Origin: Microbacterium horticulturae
Lineage (GTDB): Bacteria > Actinomycetota > Actinomycetes > Actinomycetales > Microbacteriaceae
Length of the DNA stretch: 64,000 nucleotides
Assembly (NCBI RefSeq): GCF_029094505.1
Contig: NZ_CP119108.1
Location: 992,001-1,056,000 of the forward strand
Direction of reading: 5' to 3'
In this document: positions 51,248-64,000 of the stretch, piece after piece
Layout of the letters: each line of letters begins with the position of its first letter
Numbering within the stretch: the stretch's first letter is position 1
Notes under the pieces: model-generated
The model's input: the letters and a program-made list of their open reading frames with translations, nothing else
Told to the model about the DNA's origin: nothing
Databases searched by the model: none
Program-made: the position numbers and the translations under genes

Positions 51248-51979
51248 ATGACCCCCCTCTACGACTGCGCCGATCAGGGCCAGCTTCTCACCGGTATGCG
51301 CGAGGCGCGGCAGGCCGTCGTCCGCGGTGAGCTCATCGTCGTGCCCACCGACACCGTTTACGGCGTGGGCGCCGACGCCTTCAGCCCCGAAGCCGTCGCG
51401 CGTCTGCTTGCCGCGAAGGGCCGCGGTCGGCAACAGCCGCCGCCCGTGCTCGTCGCCGGCCTCGACATGATGCGTGCGCTCGTCTCCGAGGTGCCGGAGC
51501 CGGTCGCGCGGCTCGTCGAGGAGTTCTGGCCCGGCGGCCTGACGATCGTGCTGCCCGCGCAGCCTTCGCTCACGTGGGATCTCGGCGACACCCACGGCAC
51601 CGTCGCCGTGCGCATGCCCGACCACACCCTCGCTCTGCAACTGATCACCGAGACGGGGCCGCTGGCCGTCTCCAGCGCGAACCTCACGGGGAAGCCGGCC
51701 GCGATCGAGGCGGAGGATGCGCGCCTGATGCTCGGCGACAGCGTCGCGGTCTACCTCGACGCCGGGGCGAGCCGCACGGGGGTCTCATCGACGATCGTGG
51801 ATGCCACGGGCCTGATCGGCACGGATGCCCCGGTGGTTCGCGTCCTGCGCGAGGGCGCCATCTCGCGCGAGCGGCTGCGGGCCGTGCTGGGCGATCTGCT
51901 CGAGCCCGACACCGAGCCCGACACTGTGACCGAGGAAGAGCCCGGCCCGGCTCGCGACGCCAGTGGTGACGACGGGTGA
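51248..51979 (+). CDS. sua5: L-threonylcarbamoyladenylate synthase (Sua5/YrdC/YwlC)
   Basis: 243-aa protein making the threonylcarbamoyl-AMP used for the t6A37 tRNA modification. The YrdC domain spans residues 15-205: V-P-T-D-T-V-Y-G-V-G near 35, K-G-R-G-R near 56, F-W-P-G-G-L-T near 95, S-S-A-N-L-T-G-K near 142. The remaining C-terminal 40 residues are acidic and not a full Sua5 domain. TACACT (51233) precedes the ATG by 9 nt. Overlaps wecA by 4 nt. Confidence 0.95.
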   Translation: MTPLYDCADQGQLLTGMREARQAVVRGELIVVPTDTVYGVGADAFSPEAVARLLAAKGRGRQQPPPVLVAGLDMMRALVSEVPEPVARLVEEFWPGGLTIVLPAQPSLTWDLGDTHGTVAVRMPDHTLALQLITETGPLAVSSANLTGKPAAIEAEDARLMLGDSVAVYLDAGASRTGVSSTIVDATGLIGTDAPVVRVLREGAISRERLRAVLGDLLEPDTEPDTVTEEEPGPARDASGDDG

Positions 51980-53163
51980 AGCAGTACATCTTCACGATCC
52001 TGTTCACCGCCACCCTGACGCTGATCTTCTCGTGGGCGGTGTGGCGCATCGGGCTCAAGTACAAGCTGTACCCGGCGATCCGTGAGCGCGACGTGCACCG
52101 CACGCCCACCCCGCGACTGGGTGGCATCGCGATGTTCCTGGGCATGATCGGCGCGTTCACCGTCTCGGCGTTCACCCCGTACTTCCAGATCTTCTGGGCA
52201 AACCCGCGCGCGGTCTTCGCGATCCTTGCCGCGGCCGCTCTCACCGTGCTGGTGGGGGTCGCCGACGACCTGTGGGACCTCGACTGGATGCTGAAGCTCG
52301 CCGCCCAGTTCCTCGCGGCGGGGATGATCGCGTGGTTCGGGCAGCTGCAGATCTACTCGCTGCCGATCGGTGGCATGACCGTGCCCTCGGCCGCGGTCAG
52401 CTTCACCCTGACGGTGTTCTCGATCGTCGTCGTCATGAACGCCGTCAACTTCATCGACGGCCTCGACGGGCTCGTCGCCGGCGTCTGTCTCATCGCGAGC
52501 ACGATCTTCTTCGCCTACTCGTACTTCGTCGTGCGTGACTCGGGGGCCTCCAGCTACTTCAACCTCGCCTCGTTCATCGCGTGCGTGATCGTGGGCATGT
52601 GCCTGGGCTTCCTGCCGCTGAACTGGCACCCGGCGAAGATGTTCATGGGCGACTCGGGTGCGCTCGTGCTCGGGCTCCTGCTGGCCACCGGCGCCATCGC
52701 ATTGACCGGGCAGTTCGACCCCGCCACCCTCGACCCCGACGAGTTCGGGCGCTCGCAGCTGCTGGGCGCGTTCCTCCCGATCCTGCTGCCGGTCGCGGTG
52801 GCCATCCTGCCGCTGCTCGATTTCGGATCGGCCGTGCTGCGCCGGTACTGGCACGGCAAGTCGCCGTTCTCGCCCGATCGCAAGCACCTGCACCACCGGA
52901 TGCTCGACATGGGGCACTCCAGTCAGACCTCGGTGCTGATCTTCTACGCATGGACGGCGATCATCGGCCTGTCGATGCTGCTCATGTACATCGGTGTGGC
53001 GCACGACTGGCCCGGGCAGTACTGGCTCGGCGTCGCCTTCGGCGTGGTCGGCATCGCCGCCTGCGCCGTGGTCACGTTCACCCCGAACCGCCGTCGCCGC
53101 GTGGCCGCGGCATCCACCCCCGACGCCTCGTCGGACCCCGCCCCTCAGGAGCAGAAGAGTTGA
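51976..53163 (+). CDS. wecA: polyprenyl-phosphate GlcNAc-1-phosphate transferase (WecA/MraY superfamily)
   Basis: 395-aa integral membrane enzyme with about 11 TM segments that starts cell-envelope polysaccharide synthesis by moving GlcNAc-1-P onto the lipid carrier. It shows P-R-L-G-G-I-A near residue 39, the Mg-binding D-D-L-W-D near 97, N-F-I-D-G-L-D-G near 157, G-D-S-G-A near 218, and the sugar-nucleotide H-H-R motif in K-H-L-H-H-R near 300. The GTG start overlaps the Sua5 stop (GTGA). This position before the atp operon is typical for actinobacteria. Confidence 0.94.
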   Translation: MKQYIFTILFTATLTLIFSWAVWRIGLKYKLYPAIRERDVHRTPTPRLGGIAMFLGMIGAFTVSAFTPYFQIFWANPRAVFAILAAAALTVLVGVADDLWDLDWMLKLAAQFLAAGMIAWFGQLQIYSLPIGGMTVPSAAVSFTLTVFSIVVVMNAVNFIDGLDGLVAGVCLIASTIFFAYSYFVVRDSGASSYFNLASFIACVIVGMCLGFLPLNWHPAKMFMGDSGALVLGLLLATGAIALTGQFDPATLDPDEFGRSQLLGAFLPILLPVAVAILPLLDFGSAVLRRYWHGKSPFSPDRKHLHHRMLDMGHSSQTSVLIFYAWTAIIGLSMLLMYIGVAHDWPGQYWLGVAFGVVGIAACAVVTFTPNRRRRVAAASTPDASSDPAPQEQKS

Positions 53164-53684
53164 CCAAACGCGAGAGCCCCGTCACGAGCACGCCGGTCCT
53201 GCGTGCGACCCTCGTCTGGTCGGGCGTCGTCACGGCGGTGCTCGCCGTCGCCGGCGCGATCATCGGGTTCGCCGTCGCGGGTCTTCCCGGTCTGTTCAGC
53301 GCGCTGGCTGGTGTGGTGCTGGCGGCGCTGTTCCTCGGAATCACCGGGGCGAGCATTCTCATCGCCAACCGCTGGTTCGGCGACGCTCTCTATGTGCCGG
53401 TGTTCTTCGGCATCGTGCTGGGCGGCTGGGTGCTGAAGTTCGTCGTGTTCATCGTCGTGCTGCTTGTGCTGCGCGGGCAGTCGTGGATCGAGCCGACGGT
53501 GTTCTTCGTCGCGATCGTTGCGGGGGTGCTCGCGTCGCTCGTGATCGACGTCGTCGTGCTCACCAGAATGCGTATTCCCACGGTGTCGGTCGAGTTGCCC
53601 ACGACGGTCGACGACGAACCTCCGGCGACGTCGGACGCAGAGAGTACTCCCGCCGACGATGATGGTGAAGAACGACGCGCCTGA
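53160..53684 (+). CDS. atpI: AtpI-like membrane protein
   Basis: 174-aa protein with four TM segments (about 18-40, 42-66, 76-100, 106-130) and an acidic tail, in the position of atpI, an accessory or assembly factor of ATP synthase. Starts at TTG 53160, overlapping the wecA stop (TTGA). Sequence similarity of AtpI proteins is low; the call rests on topology and position. Confidence 0.75.
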   Translation: MTKRESPVTSTPVLRATLVWSGVVTAVLAVAGAIIGFAVAGLPGLFSALAGVVLAALFLGITGASILIANRWFGDALYVPVFFGIVLGGWVLKFVVFIVVLLVLRGQSWIEPTVFFVAIVAGVLASLVIDVVVLTRMRIPTVSVELPTTVDDEPPATSDAESTPADDDGEERRA

Positions 53685-53691
53685 AATGGAC

Positions 53692-53718
53692 TTGCCAAAC
53701 CTCCGAGTTTGATAGGCT
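53692..53718 (+). promoter_or_regulatory. probable promoter of atpBEFHAGDC
   Basis: TTGCCA (53692-53697) and TAGGCT (53713-53718) with a short 15-bp spacer, in the gap between atpI and atpB. Confidence 0.45.
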
Positions 53719-53736
53719 AGACCCGCACCCGCCCGC

Positions 53737-54919
<1,183 letters not shown>

Positions 54920-54945
54920 TCCCCCTCTTCACGTAAGGAGACAGG

Positions 54946-55503
54946 ATGCTACCGGCTCTTGTCACTCTGGCGGCGGAAGAGGAGACCCCGAATCCGCTGC
55001 TGCCCGAGGTCTACGACCTCGTCTGGGGCGCACTGTGCTTCGTGGCGATCCTGTTCGTCTTCTGGAAGTTCGTGCTCCCGCGCATGCAGGACATGCTCGA
55101 CCAGCGCGCAGCCGCCATCGAGGGCAACATCGAGAAGGCCGATGAGGCTCAGCGTCAGGCCGAGGCCGCGCTCGAGGAGTACACCGCACAGCTCGCCGAG
55201 GCCCGCAAGGAAGCCGGCGAGATCCGCGAGAACGCCCGCGAGGACGCCAAGAAGATCGTCGCCGAGGCCAAGGAGAACGCTGTCGTCGAGGCGAGTCGCG
55301 TGACATCGGCCGCTCACGCGCAGATCGAGGCGGAGCGCCAGACCGCGCTGGTCTCGCTGCGCGGCGAGGTCGGCTCGCTGGCGCTCGACCTGGCCGGTGG
55401 CGTCATCGGTGAGACCCTCTCCGACGATGCCAAGGCGCAGGCCGTGGTCGACCGCTTCCTCGCCGACCTCGAGGCCTCCGAATCGCAGAAGGCAGCGCAG
55501 TAA
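54946..55503 (+). CDS. atpF: F0F1 ATP synthase subunit b
   Basis: 185 aa: one TM helix (about 25-43, L-V-W-G-A-L-C-F-V-A-I-L-F-V-F-W), then a long charged coiled coil (Q-R-Q-A-E-A-A-L-E-E-Y-T) forming the peripheral stalk. AAGGAG lies before ATG 54946. Overlaps atpH by one base. Confidence 0.96.
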   Translation: MLPALVTLAAEEETPNPLLPEVYDLVWGALCFVAILFVFWKFVLPRMQDMLDQRAAAIEGNIEKADEAQRQAEAALEEYTAQLAEARKEAGEIRENAREDAKKIVAEAKENAVVEASRVTSAAHAQIEAERQTALVSLRGEVGSLALDLAGGVIGETLSDDAKAQAVVDRFLADLEASESQKAAQ

Positions 55504-56291
55504 TGGGCAGCGCGACCACTCAGGCACTGACGGCTTCGAACGCGGCGCTGGATGCCGCGTCCGGCGTCGACCTCGGCGTCGCCGGCGAGCTGTTCGCCGC
55601 CGCGCGCGCACTGGCCGACACGTCGGCGCTGAGCGGTGCGCTGGCTGATTGGGGCGCCAGCCCCGAGGCGCGTGCGAAGGTCGTCGCCGACGTCTTCGCG
55701 CCCCTGCAGAGCGCGACCCGGTCGTTGCTGCAGGCCGTGGTCTCGCAGCGCTGGTCGAGCGCGGACGATCTCGTCGACGCCGTCGAAGAGCTCGCCGTCC
55801 GGGCCGCAGCCGGTGCCGATGCGAGCTCCGACGTCGAGGGCGAGCTGTTCCAGTTCGGCCGTGTCGTCGCGAGCGACCCCCGGCTCGAGCTGGCCCTGGG
55901 CAGCAGGCTGGGCGACGCCAGCGAGAAGGGGCGTCTCGTCGAATCGCTGCTGGGTTCCCGGGCCAGTGCGGCCGCGACGCTGATCGCCTCGTCGGTCGTC
56001 CAGCGTCCGCGCGAGCGCCGCGTGCGCGAGCTGCTGGCGCGTGCAGAACGCATCGTCGCGGCATCCCGCGGCCGTAAGGTCGCGAGGGTCACGAGCGCCG
56101 TGCCGCTGTCGTCTGCGCAGACCGATCGGCTTGCGAAGCTGCTGGCGGCCAAATACGACAGCGAGGTCTCCGTGAACACGGTGATCGACCGCGACGTCGT
56201 GGGCGGTGTGCGCGTGCAGATCGCGGATGACGTGATCGACGCGAGCGTGGCCACCCGACTGAACGACCTGCGGCAGCGACTCGCAGGCTGA
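55503..56291 (+). CDS. atpH: F0F1 ATP synthase subunit delta
   Basis: 262 aa, the longer actinobacterial form (E. coli has 177). It links the stator stalk to F1. The C-terminal OSCP/delta signature is seen in S-A-V-P-L-S-S-A-Q-T-D-R-L and D-R-D-V-V-G-G-V-R-V-Q-I near the end. ATG 55503 overlaps the atpF stop by one base. Confidence 0.95.
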   Translation: MGSATTQALTASNAALDAASGVDLGVAGELFAAARALADTSALSGALADWGASPEARAKVVADVFAPLQSATRSLLQAVVSQRWSSADDLVDAVEELAVRAAAGADASSDVEGELFQFGRVVASDPRLELALGSRLGDASEKGRLVESLLGSRASAAATLIASSVVQRPRERRVRELLARAERIVAASRGRKVARVTSAVPLSSAQTDRLAKLLAAKYDSEVSVNTVIDRDVVGGVRVQIADDVIDASVATRLNDLRQRLAG

Positions 56292-56301
56292 GACAGACTT
56301 C

Positions 56302-56339
56302 CCGTCCCTCTGGGACGGCGACTTCGGGGCCGAGGCCCC
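56302..56339 (+). other. two adjacent hairpins in the atpH-atpA gap
   Basis: CCGTCCC/GGGACGG (56302-56318, 3-nt loop) and GGGGCC/GGCCCC (56326-56339, 2-nt loop) fill the 66-nt gap. They may be RNA processing or stability elements setting the higher F1 stoichiometry. Confidence 0.55.
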
Positions 56340-56357
56340 ACGAACAAAAGGAAGACA

Positions 56358-57998
<1,641 letters not shown>

Positions 57999-58016
57999 GT
58001 GGCCAGGACCTAGGAC

Positions 58017-60388
<2,372 letters not shown>

Positions 60389-60390
60389 TC

Positions 60391-60651
60391 ATGCCCCTGC
60401 AGGTCAACCTCGTTTCGGCGGAGGAAGAGGTCTGGTCGGGCGAGGCGTCCCTCGTCATCGCCAAGACCGTCGAAGGCGAGATCGGTTTCATGGCGGGCCA
60501 CGAGCCTGTGCTGGCCATCCTCGCCGAGGGCCGTGTGCGCATCACCGGCACCGACGGTGTCAAGATCGAGGCCGAAGCCAAGGACGGGTTCATCTCCGTC
60601 GAAAGCGACACGGTGACCATCGTCGCAGGTCTCGCCGCACTCGTGGCCTGA
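60391..60651 (+). CDS. atpC: F0F1 ATP synthase subunit epsilon
   Basis: 86-aa beta-sandwich domain only (L-Q-V-N-L-V-S-A-E-E-E-V-W-S-G; G-F-M-A-G-H-E-P). The C-terminal helical hairpin of E. coli epsilon (about 138 aa) is absent, as in other short actinobacterial forms, so the usual ATPase-inhibiting helix is missing. ATG 60391 lies 2 nt after the atpD stop. Confidence 0.95.
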   Translation: MPLQVNLVSAEEEVWSGEASLVIAKTVEGEIGFMAGHEPVLAILAEGRVRITGTDGVKIEAEAKDGFISVESDTVTIVAGLAALVA

Positions 60652-60656
60652 CCCGC

Positions 60657-61406
60657 GTGCTGATTCTGCTGCCGCCCTCCGAGACCAAGCGTCCCGGAGG
60701 GCGGCGCTCTGCATTGCACCTCGACGCCCTGGCGCTGCCGCAGCTGGCCCCACAGCGCACGCAGGTGATCGACGCGCTGGTGGCCCTGGCCGCGGATGAG
60801 GACGAGTCGGCGCGCGTGCTGAAGCTGTCGGCCCGCCAGCGCGGCGACATCGCGCATAATGCGGCGCTGCGCACAGCCGAGACGCTGCCGGCCGTCGATC
60901 GGTACACCGGGGTGCTGTACGACGCGCTGGGAGCGGAGACGATGGATGCCGCGGCCCGCCGCTGGATCGGCGGTCACGTGTTCATCCACTCCGCCCCGTT
61001 CGGCCCGGTCGGCGCGCTCGATGCGATCCCCGCCTACCGGCTCGCCGCGGGCACGACCCTGCCCGGACTGCCGCCGCTGCGACGCATCTGGGCCGACGCG
61101 GTGACGGCGGCTCTGGCTGAGGCCGCGCCGACGTTCGTGCTCGATCTGCGGTCCGAGGCTTACGCGGCGCTCGGCCCTGTGCCGGCCCATGTGCCCCAGG
61201 CGTATCTGCGCGTGGTCGCCGAGGGCCCCGACGGCGCCCGCCGCGCCCTGAACCACTTCAACAAGCATGCGAAGGGTGACCTCGTGCGGCGCCTGGCGAC
61301 CGAGCGACCGCGCATCGGTTCGGTCGCGGGTCTGCGCCGGTGGGCGGATGCCGCCGGCGTGACTCTGCGCCACGGCAAGCCGGGCGAGCTCGACCTCGTG
61401 GTGTGA
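60657..61406 (+). CDS. yaaA: peroxide stress protein YaaA (DUF328)
   Basis: 249 aa. Begins M-L-I-L-L-P-P-S-E-T-K, the family's conserved start, with Y-T-G-V-L-Y near residue 83 and F-N-K-H-A-K-G near the C-terminus. In E. coli YaaA limits peroxide damage by lowering free iron and binds DNA. The GTG start is 5 nt past atpC, so it is probably read through from the atp operon. Confidence 0.92.
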   Translation: MLILLPPSETKRPGGRRSALHLDALALPQLAPQRTQVIDALVALAADEDESARVLKLSARQRGDIAHNAALRTAETLPAVDRYTGVLYDALGAETMDAAARRWIGGHVFIHSAPFGPVGALDAIPAYRLAAGTTLPGLPPLRRIWADAVTAALAEAAPTFVLDLRSEAYAALGPVPAHVPQAYLRVVAEGPDGARRALNHFNKHAKGDLVRRLATERPRIGSVAGLRRWADAAGVTLRHGKPGELDLVV

Positions 61407-61424
61407 CACCTTCCCGCGACAGAC

Positions 61425-61461
61425 GGGCGGCCCCGGGAAGGAATCCTTCCCGGGGCCGCCC
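61425..61461. terminator. bidirectional terminator between yaaA and the S8 protease
   Basis: 17-bp perfect stem (GGGCGGCCCCGGGAAGG and its complement) with a 3-nt loop, between two convergent genes. Confidence 0.9.
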
Positions 61462-61478
61462 GCTGCTGTGTCTTCGCG

Positions 61479-64000
61479 TCAGTGCGTGGAGTGGCCGTGG
61501 CCCCCTGACGCGGAGATCTGGAACGCGTGCGTGATCTCCTGCTCGAAGGTGTTGCCCGCGGCATCCTTCGCCGTCACCTTCAGGTCGACCCAGCCGGCGT
61601 GTGCCGTCGGCAGATCGGCCGTGTACGAGGCGACGTAGGCGCGGCCGGTCGAGAACATCCCGTCCGCCTCACCCGGGCCGGAGGTGTCGCGCGACCGCAG
61701 CTTCAGTTTCACGGTCTGCCACTTTCCGCCGTCGATGCGCACCTGGGTGGTGGCGCCCGTCACCTTCGCCGAACCCGTGGCGCCGGCGATGTGTCCGACC
61801 TCGACGGTCAGCGACGCGCTCTTCGAGCCGTGCCGGCCGTGCGAGTTCTGATCGACCGTGTAGTACCCCTGCAGCAGCGGCAGGATGTGCTGGTCGTAAT
61901 TCGACGCATCGGTGGTCGCCGTCGCCGTCCACTCGGTGTGCGTGGCCGTCGACGCGTCACCGGTCAACGAGCCGTCCTGCGTGGCATCGTTGACGATCTT
62001 CAGGCTGTGCGTGCCGTCGGGCAGGCCGTACGCGTACAGCGCCTGCTGGTCGGTCGATCCGAGATCGGTGCCGTCCACGGTGACGTCGAGCTTCTGGGAT
62101 TCGTGACGCACCAGGGCGTACGTGTTCGCCGAACCGGTGCGGTCGGCTGTGACGCCGTCCGCCCACGAGGGGATGTTCACCGTCACGCCGTCGCCGCTCG
62201 TGTACGGCGCCCAGTAGCCCGGGCCCACGTACGGCCGCACGATCCCGTCGAAGTACGAGGTCGCCGTGCGCTGACCGGGCTTGTAGGTGTGCTTCACGTC
62301 GCGCACCTGCCACTCGGTGTCGACGATCTCGGGCTCCTGCAGCCATTCGACGTCGTGCGTGCTGACCCACTCGGTGCGGGTCATGCCGCGCGGCACGGCG
62401 AGCGGGAACCCGGTGCCGTACTGCACGCCGGGCACGAAGTCGTACCGGTACTCGCCGACCGTCTGCTTCTGGTCGCCCGCGTACGTCGTCTCGACGCGTG
62501 CCAGTCGACCGGGACGGTACGTCTGGTTCGCGGCGATGGCGCCGTCCTGGAACCGTGAGATGTCCCAGATCTCCGGAGAATTCGGGATGCCGGTGCCCGA
62601 GATCTGCACACGGTGGCGCGCCATCTCGGCCAGGAGAGCACGACCCTGCACGCCGCTGATCTGTGCGACGGGCATCTTCGTGTTCGCGGTGAAGTCTGCC
62701 GATCCCGCCCACTCGCTGAACTCGCCGTCGGCGTCGTCGACGACGATCAGCAGCTTCGCACCGGCGGCCAGGGCGTTGGCGGCCCGGTCGCTGGACGAGA
62801 CCGCGGCGGAGCGCGTGACGACGGCGACCTTGCCCTTCACGTCGACCGCGGCGAAGGCGTCGGCCGAACCGTCACCCGCGTCGACGGCGGTCGCGTGCAG
62901 CCTTCCGTCGAGAGCGGTCGAGCCTGCCGCGACGATGAGGTCGAGGTTCCGGTGGCCTGCCTTCAGCGTGAGCGTCGGGTGCTGCAGGCGCCAGCGCACG
63001 GACGCGCTGAAGTCCTGGTCGCCGTCGGCGGTCATCGACTGGGCGTAGAAGCCGTCCATCGTGACGGGCAGCTGGGCGCTGCCGGTGAACCCGTCGACGA
63101 CGAAGTCCATGCGGTTGACGGTCGTCTGCAAGCCCTTCTCACCGATGTCGACCGACACCTTCTTCGCGGTGCGGGCGTCGAGGGCGACTGACGCGCCCTT
63201 GTCGGTGAGGCCGACCGACGGGTCGCCCACGAGCGCCTGGACGGTACTGTCGGCGCTCCGGTCGAGCGTCATGTACGACATGACGCTGTACGAGCCGGCC
63301 GGCAGACGCACGGTGGTCTCACCGGCCACGTCGATCGTCTGGTACGACTGGTTCGCGGCATCCCACAGCCACGCAGTGGTCTCGGTCGGCTCGCCGTCGA
63401 AGTCGGTGGCGGTCAGATGCAGGTTGTAACGCTCGGCCTCCGCGATGATGCCGACGGCCGTACGCGCTACCGCCGTGTCACCCACCGACGCCACCAGTGC
63501 GCCGGAGAGCTGGTGGCCCGCCTCGACGTCCGCCTGGTTCGCGCTGAGGGTCACGTCGCGGCTGGCGCCGGCGGGGATCGTCAGCGAGTCGTCGCTGAGT
63601 GTCACCACGTCGGCCGGGTCGGCGGCCGCCGCGCGCGTGCTCAGCGGGGTCACGCCACCGTCGGAGGACGGCGTGGTGTCCGACATCGACAGCTTCAGCG
63701 CAACGGTGACGTCTTCGCCACCCGTGTTCGTGTAGGTGACGGTGCGCTTCAGGGTGGCGGGTTCGTCGCCCCAGTGCAGCATCCCGAAATCGGCCGAACC
63801 CGAAGCGACGACGCCCGCGTCGATCGCGGTGGTGAGGTCGACGACGCCCACGCCCGCCTGGTACGGGCTCAGTCCGACGTCGCGCGATGAGCTGGTCAGC
63901 AGTGCGCGCAGCTGGTCGGCGGTGTAGTCGGGATGCTCCTGCTTGAGAATCGCGGCGGCGCCGGCGATGTGCGGCGTGGCCATCGACGTGCCGCTCATGC
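61479..64000 (-). CDS. secreted subtilisin-like (S8) serine protease, partial
   Basis: The window shows the last 839 residues; the signal peptide, prodomain, catalytic Asp, His and oxyanion Asn lie beyond the right edge. The visible part starts at the catalytic serine loop S-G-T-S-M-A-T-P-H-I-A-G-A-A-A. After it come a beta-sandwich region with N-T-G-G-E-D-V-T-V, a PA-like segment (K-G-K-V-A-V-V-T-R near residue 385; L-I-V-V-D-D-A), and Ig-like C-terminal domains. It ends in a His-rich tail (G-H-G-H-S-T-H). No sortase motif is seen. Large extracellular protease; the substrate is unknown. Confidence 0.9.
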   Translation of the reverse strand, partial: MSGTSMATPHIAGAAAILKQEHPDYTADQLRALLTSSSRDVGLSPYQAGVGVVDLTTAIDAGVVASGSADFGMLHWGDEPATLKRTVTYTNTGGEDVTVALKLSMSDTTPSSDGGVTPLSTRAAAADPADVVTLSDDSLTIPAGASRDVTLSANQADVEAGHQLSGALVASVGDTAVARTAVGIIAEAERYNLHLTATDFDGEPTETTAWLWDAANQSYQTIDVAGETTVRLPAGSYSVMSYMTLDRSADSTVQALVGDPSVGLTDKGASVALDARTAKKVSVDIGEKGLQTTVNRMDFVVDGFTGSAQLPVTMDGFYAQSMTADGDQDFSASVRWRLQHPTLTLKAGHRNLDLIVAAGSTALDGRLHATAVDAGDGSADAFAAVDVKGKVAVVTRSAAVSSSDRAANALAAGAKLLIVVDDADGEFSEWAGSADFTANTKMPVAQISGVQGRALLAEMARHRVQISGTGIPNSPEIWDISRFQDGAIAANQTYRPGRLARVETTYAGDQKQTVGEYRYDFVPGVQYGTGFPLAVPRGMTRTEWVSTHDVEWLQEPEIVDTEWQVRDVKHTYKPGQRTATSYFDGIVRPYVGPGYWAPYTSGDGVTVNIPSWADGVTADRTGSANTYALVRHESQKLDVTVDGTDLGSTDQQALYAYGLPDGTHSLKIVNDATQDGSLTGDASTATHTEWTATATTDASNYDQHILPLLQGYYTVDQNSHGRHGSKSASLTVEVGHIAGATGSAKVTGATTQVRIDGGKWQTVKLKLRSRDTSGPGEADGMFSTGRAYVASYTADLPTAHAGWVDLKVTAKDAAGNTFEQEITHAFQISASGGHGHSTH

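Overview
The window is high-GC actinobacterial DNA, most probably from Microbacteriaceae (Microbacterium or a close relative). Evidence: an atpI-atpBEFHAGDC operon behind prmC-Sua5-wecA, a CIRCE-controlled groEL, an IdeR/DtxR regulator with the textbook metal ligands, an imuA'-imuB-dnaE2 SOS cassette, bacterial XPB helicase, DUF4032/DUF3027/DUF3263/DUF2332 proteins, many GTG starts, 4-nt start/stop overlaps, and an abundant GGATGCC/GGCATCC heptamer. Every product name here comes from reading the sequence and from family knowledge; no search was run.

Layout. 0-13 kb is mostly core: partial GNAT, cysS-rlmB, a DUF4032 protein, a solo sugar-ABC ATPase, a thioredoxin-fold protein that has lost its CxxC, tRNA-Thr, msrB, DUF2332, DUF3263, a LytR_C protein and groEL with two tandem CIRCE operators. 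13-19 kb holds a WXG100 protein, a two-component system, a cysteine-rich SufR-like regulator divergent from a ferredoxin reductase, a FolP2-type protein and a RibD_C reductase. 19-28 kb holds XPB plus a helicase-associated partner, a cold-shock protein overlapping an Asp-rich DUF3027 gene, serC, ideR, a secreted M23 peptidase, and a 37-codon ORF ending inside a terminator hairpin ahead of an HNH gene.

28.6-35.7 kb is the most striking block. Four tightly packed genes encode five activities: an EPSP-synthase-like domain fused to an acyl-CoA ligase, an acyl-CoA dehydrogenase, an SDR with the Y-x6-K signature of enoyl reductases, and an FadH/old-yellow-enzyme-type dienoyl-CoA reductase. This matches the gene content known for making cyclohexanecarboxyl-CoA from shikimate (the Streptomyces ansatrienin ansJKLM-chcA set), and Microbacteriaceae such as Curtobacterium are known to contain omega-cyclohexyl fatty acids. 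The fusion and the altered EPSPS active site are the main novelty candidates.

36-42 kb is the SOS mutasome (imuA'-imuB-dnaE2) behind a promoter with an embedded LexA box; dnaE2 carries an in-frame palindromic repeat insertion. 42-50 kb looks accessory: a cysteine-free HesB-like protein, a leaderless poxB, a lipoprotein remnant, and a PucR-regulated MFS/Baeyer-Villiger monooxygenase/alcohol dehydrogenase cassette ending at tRNA-Arg. 50-61 kb is the conserved prmC-Sua5-wecA-atp block followed by yaaA. The right edge cuts a large secreted subtilisin-like protease just upstream of its catalytic serine.

A family of short tandem repeats sharing a TCGCGA core occurs at three intergenic loci (379, 19344 and 35821). 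Five genes share TAnnnT exactly 6 nt before the start codon, implying leaderless transcripts.
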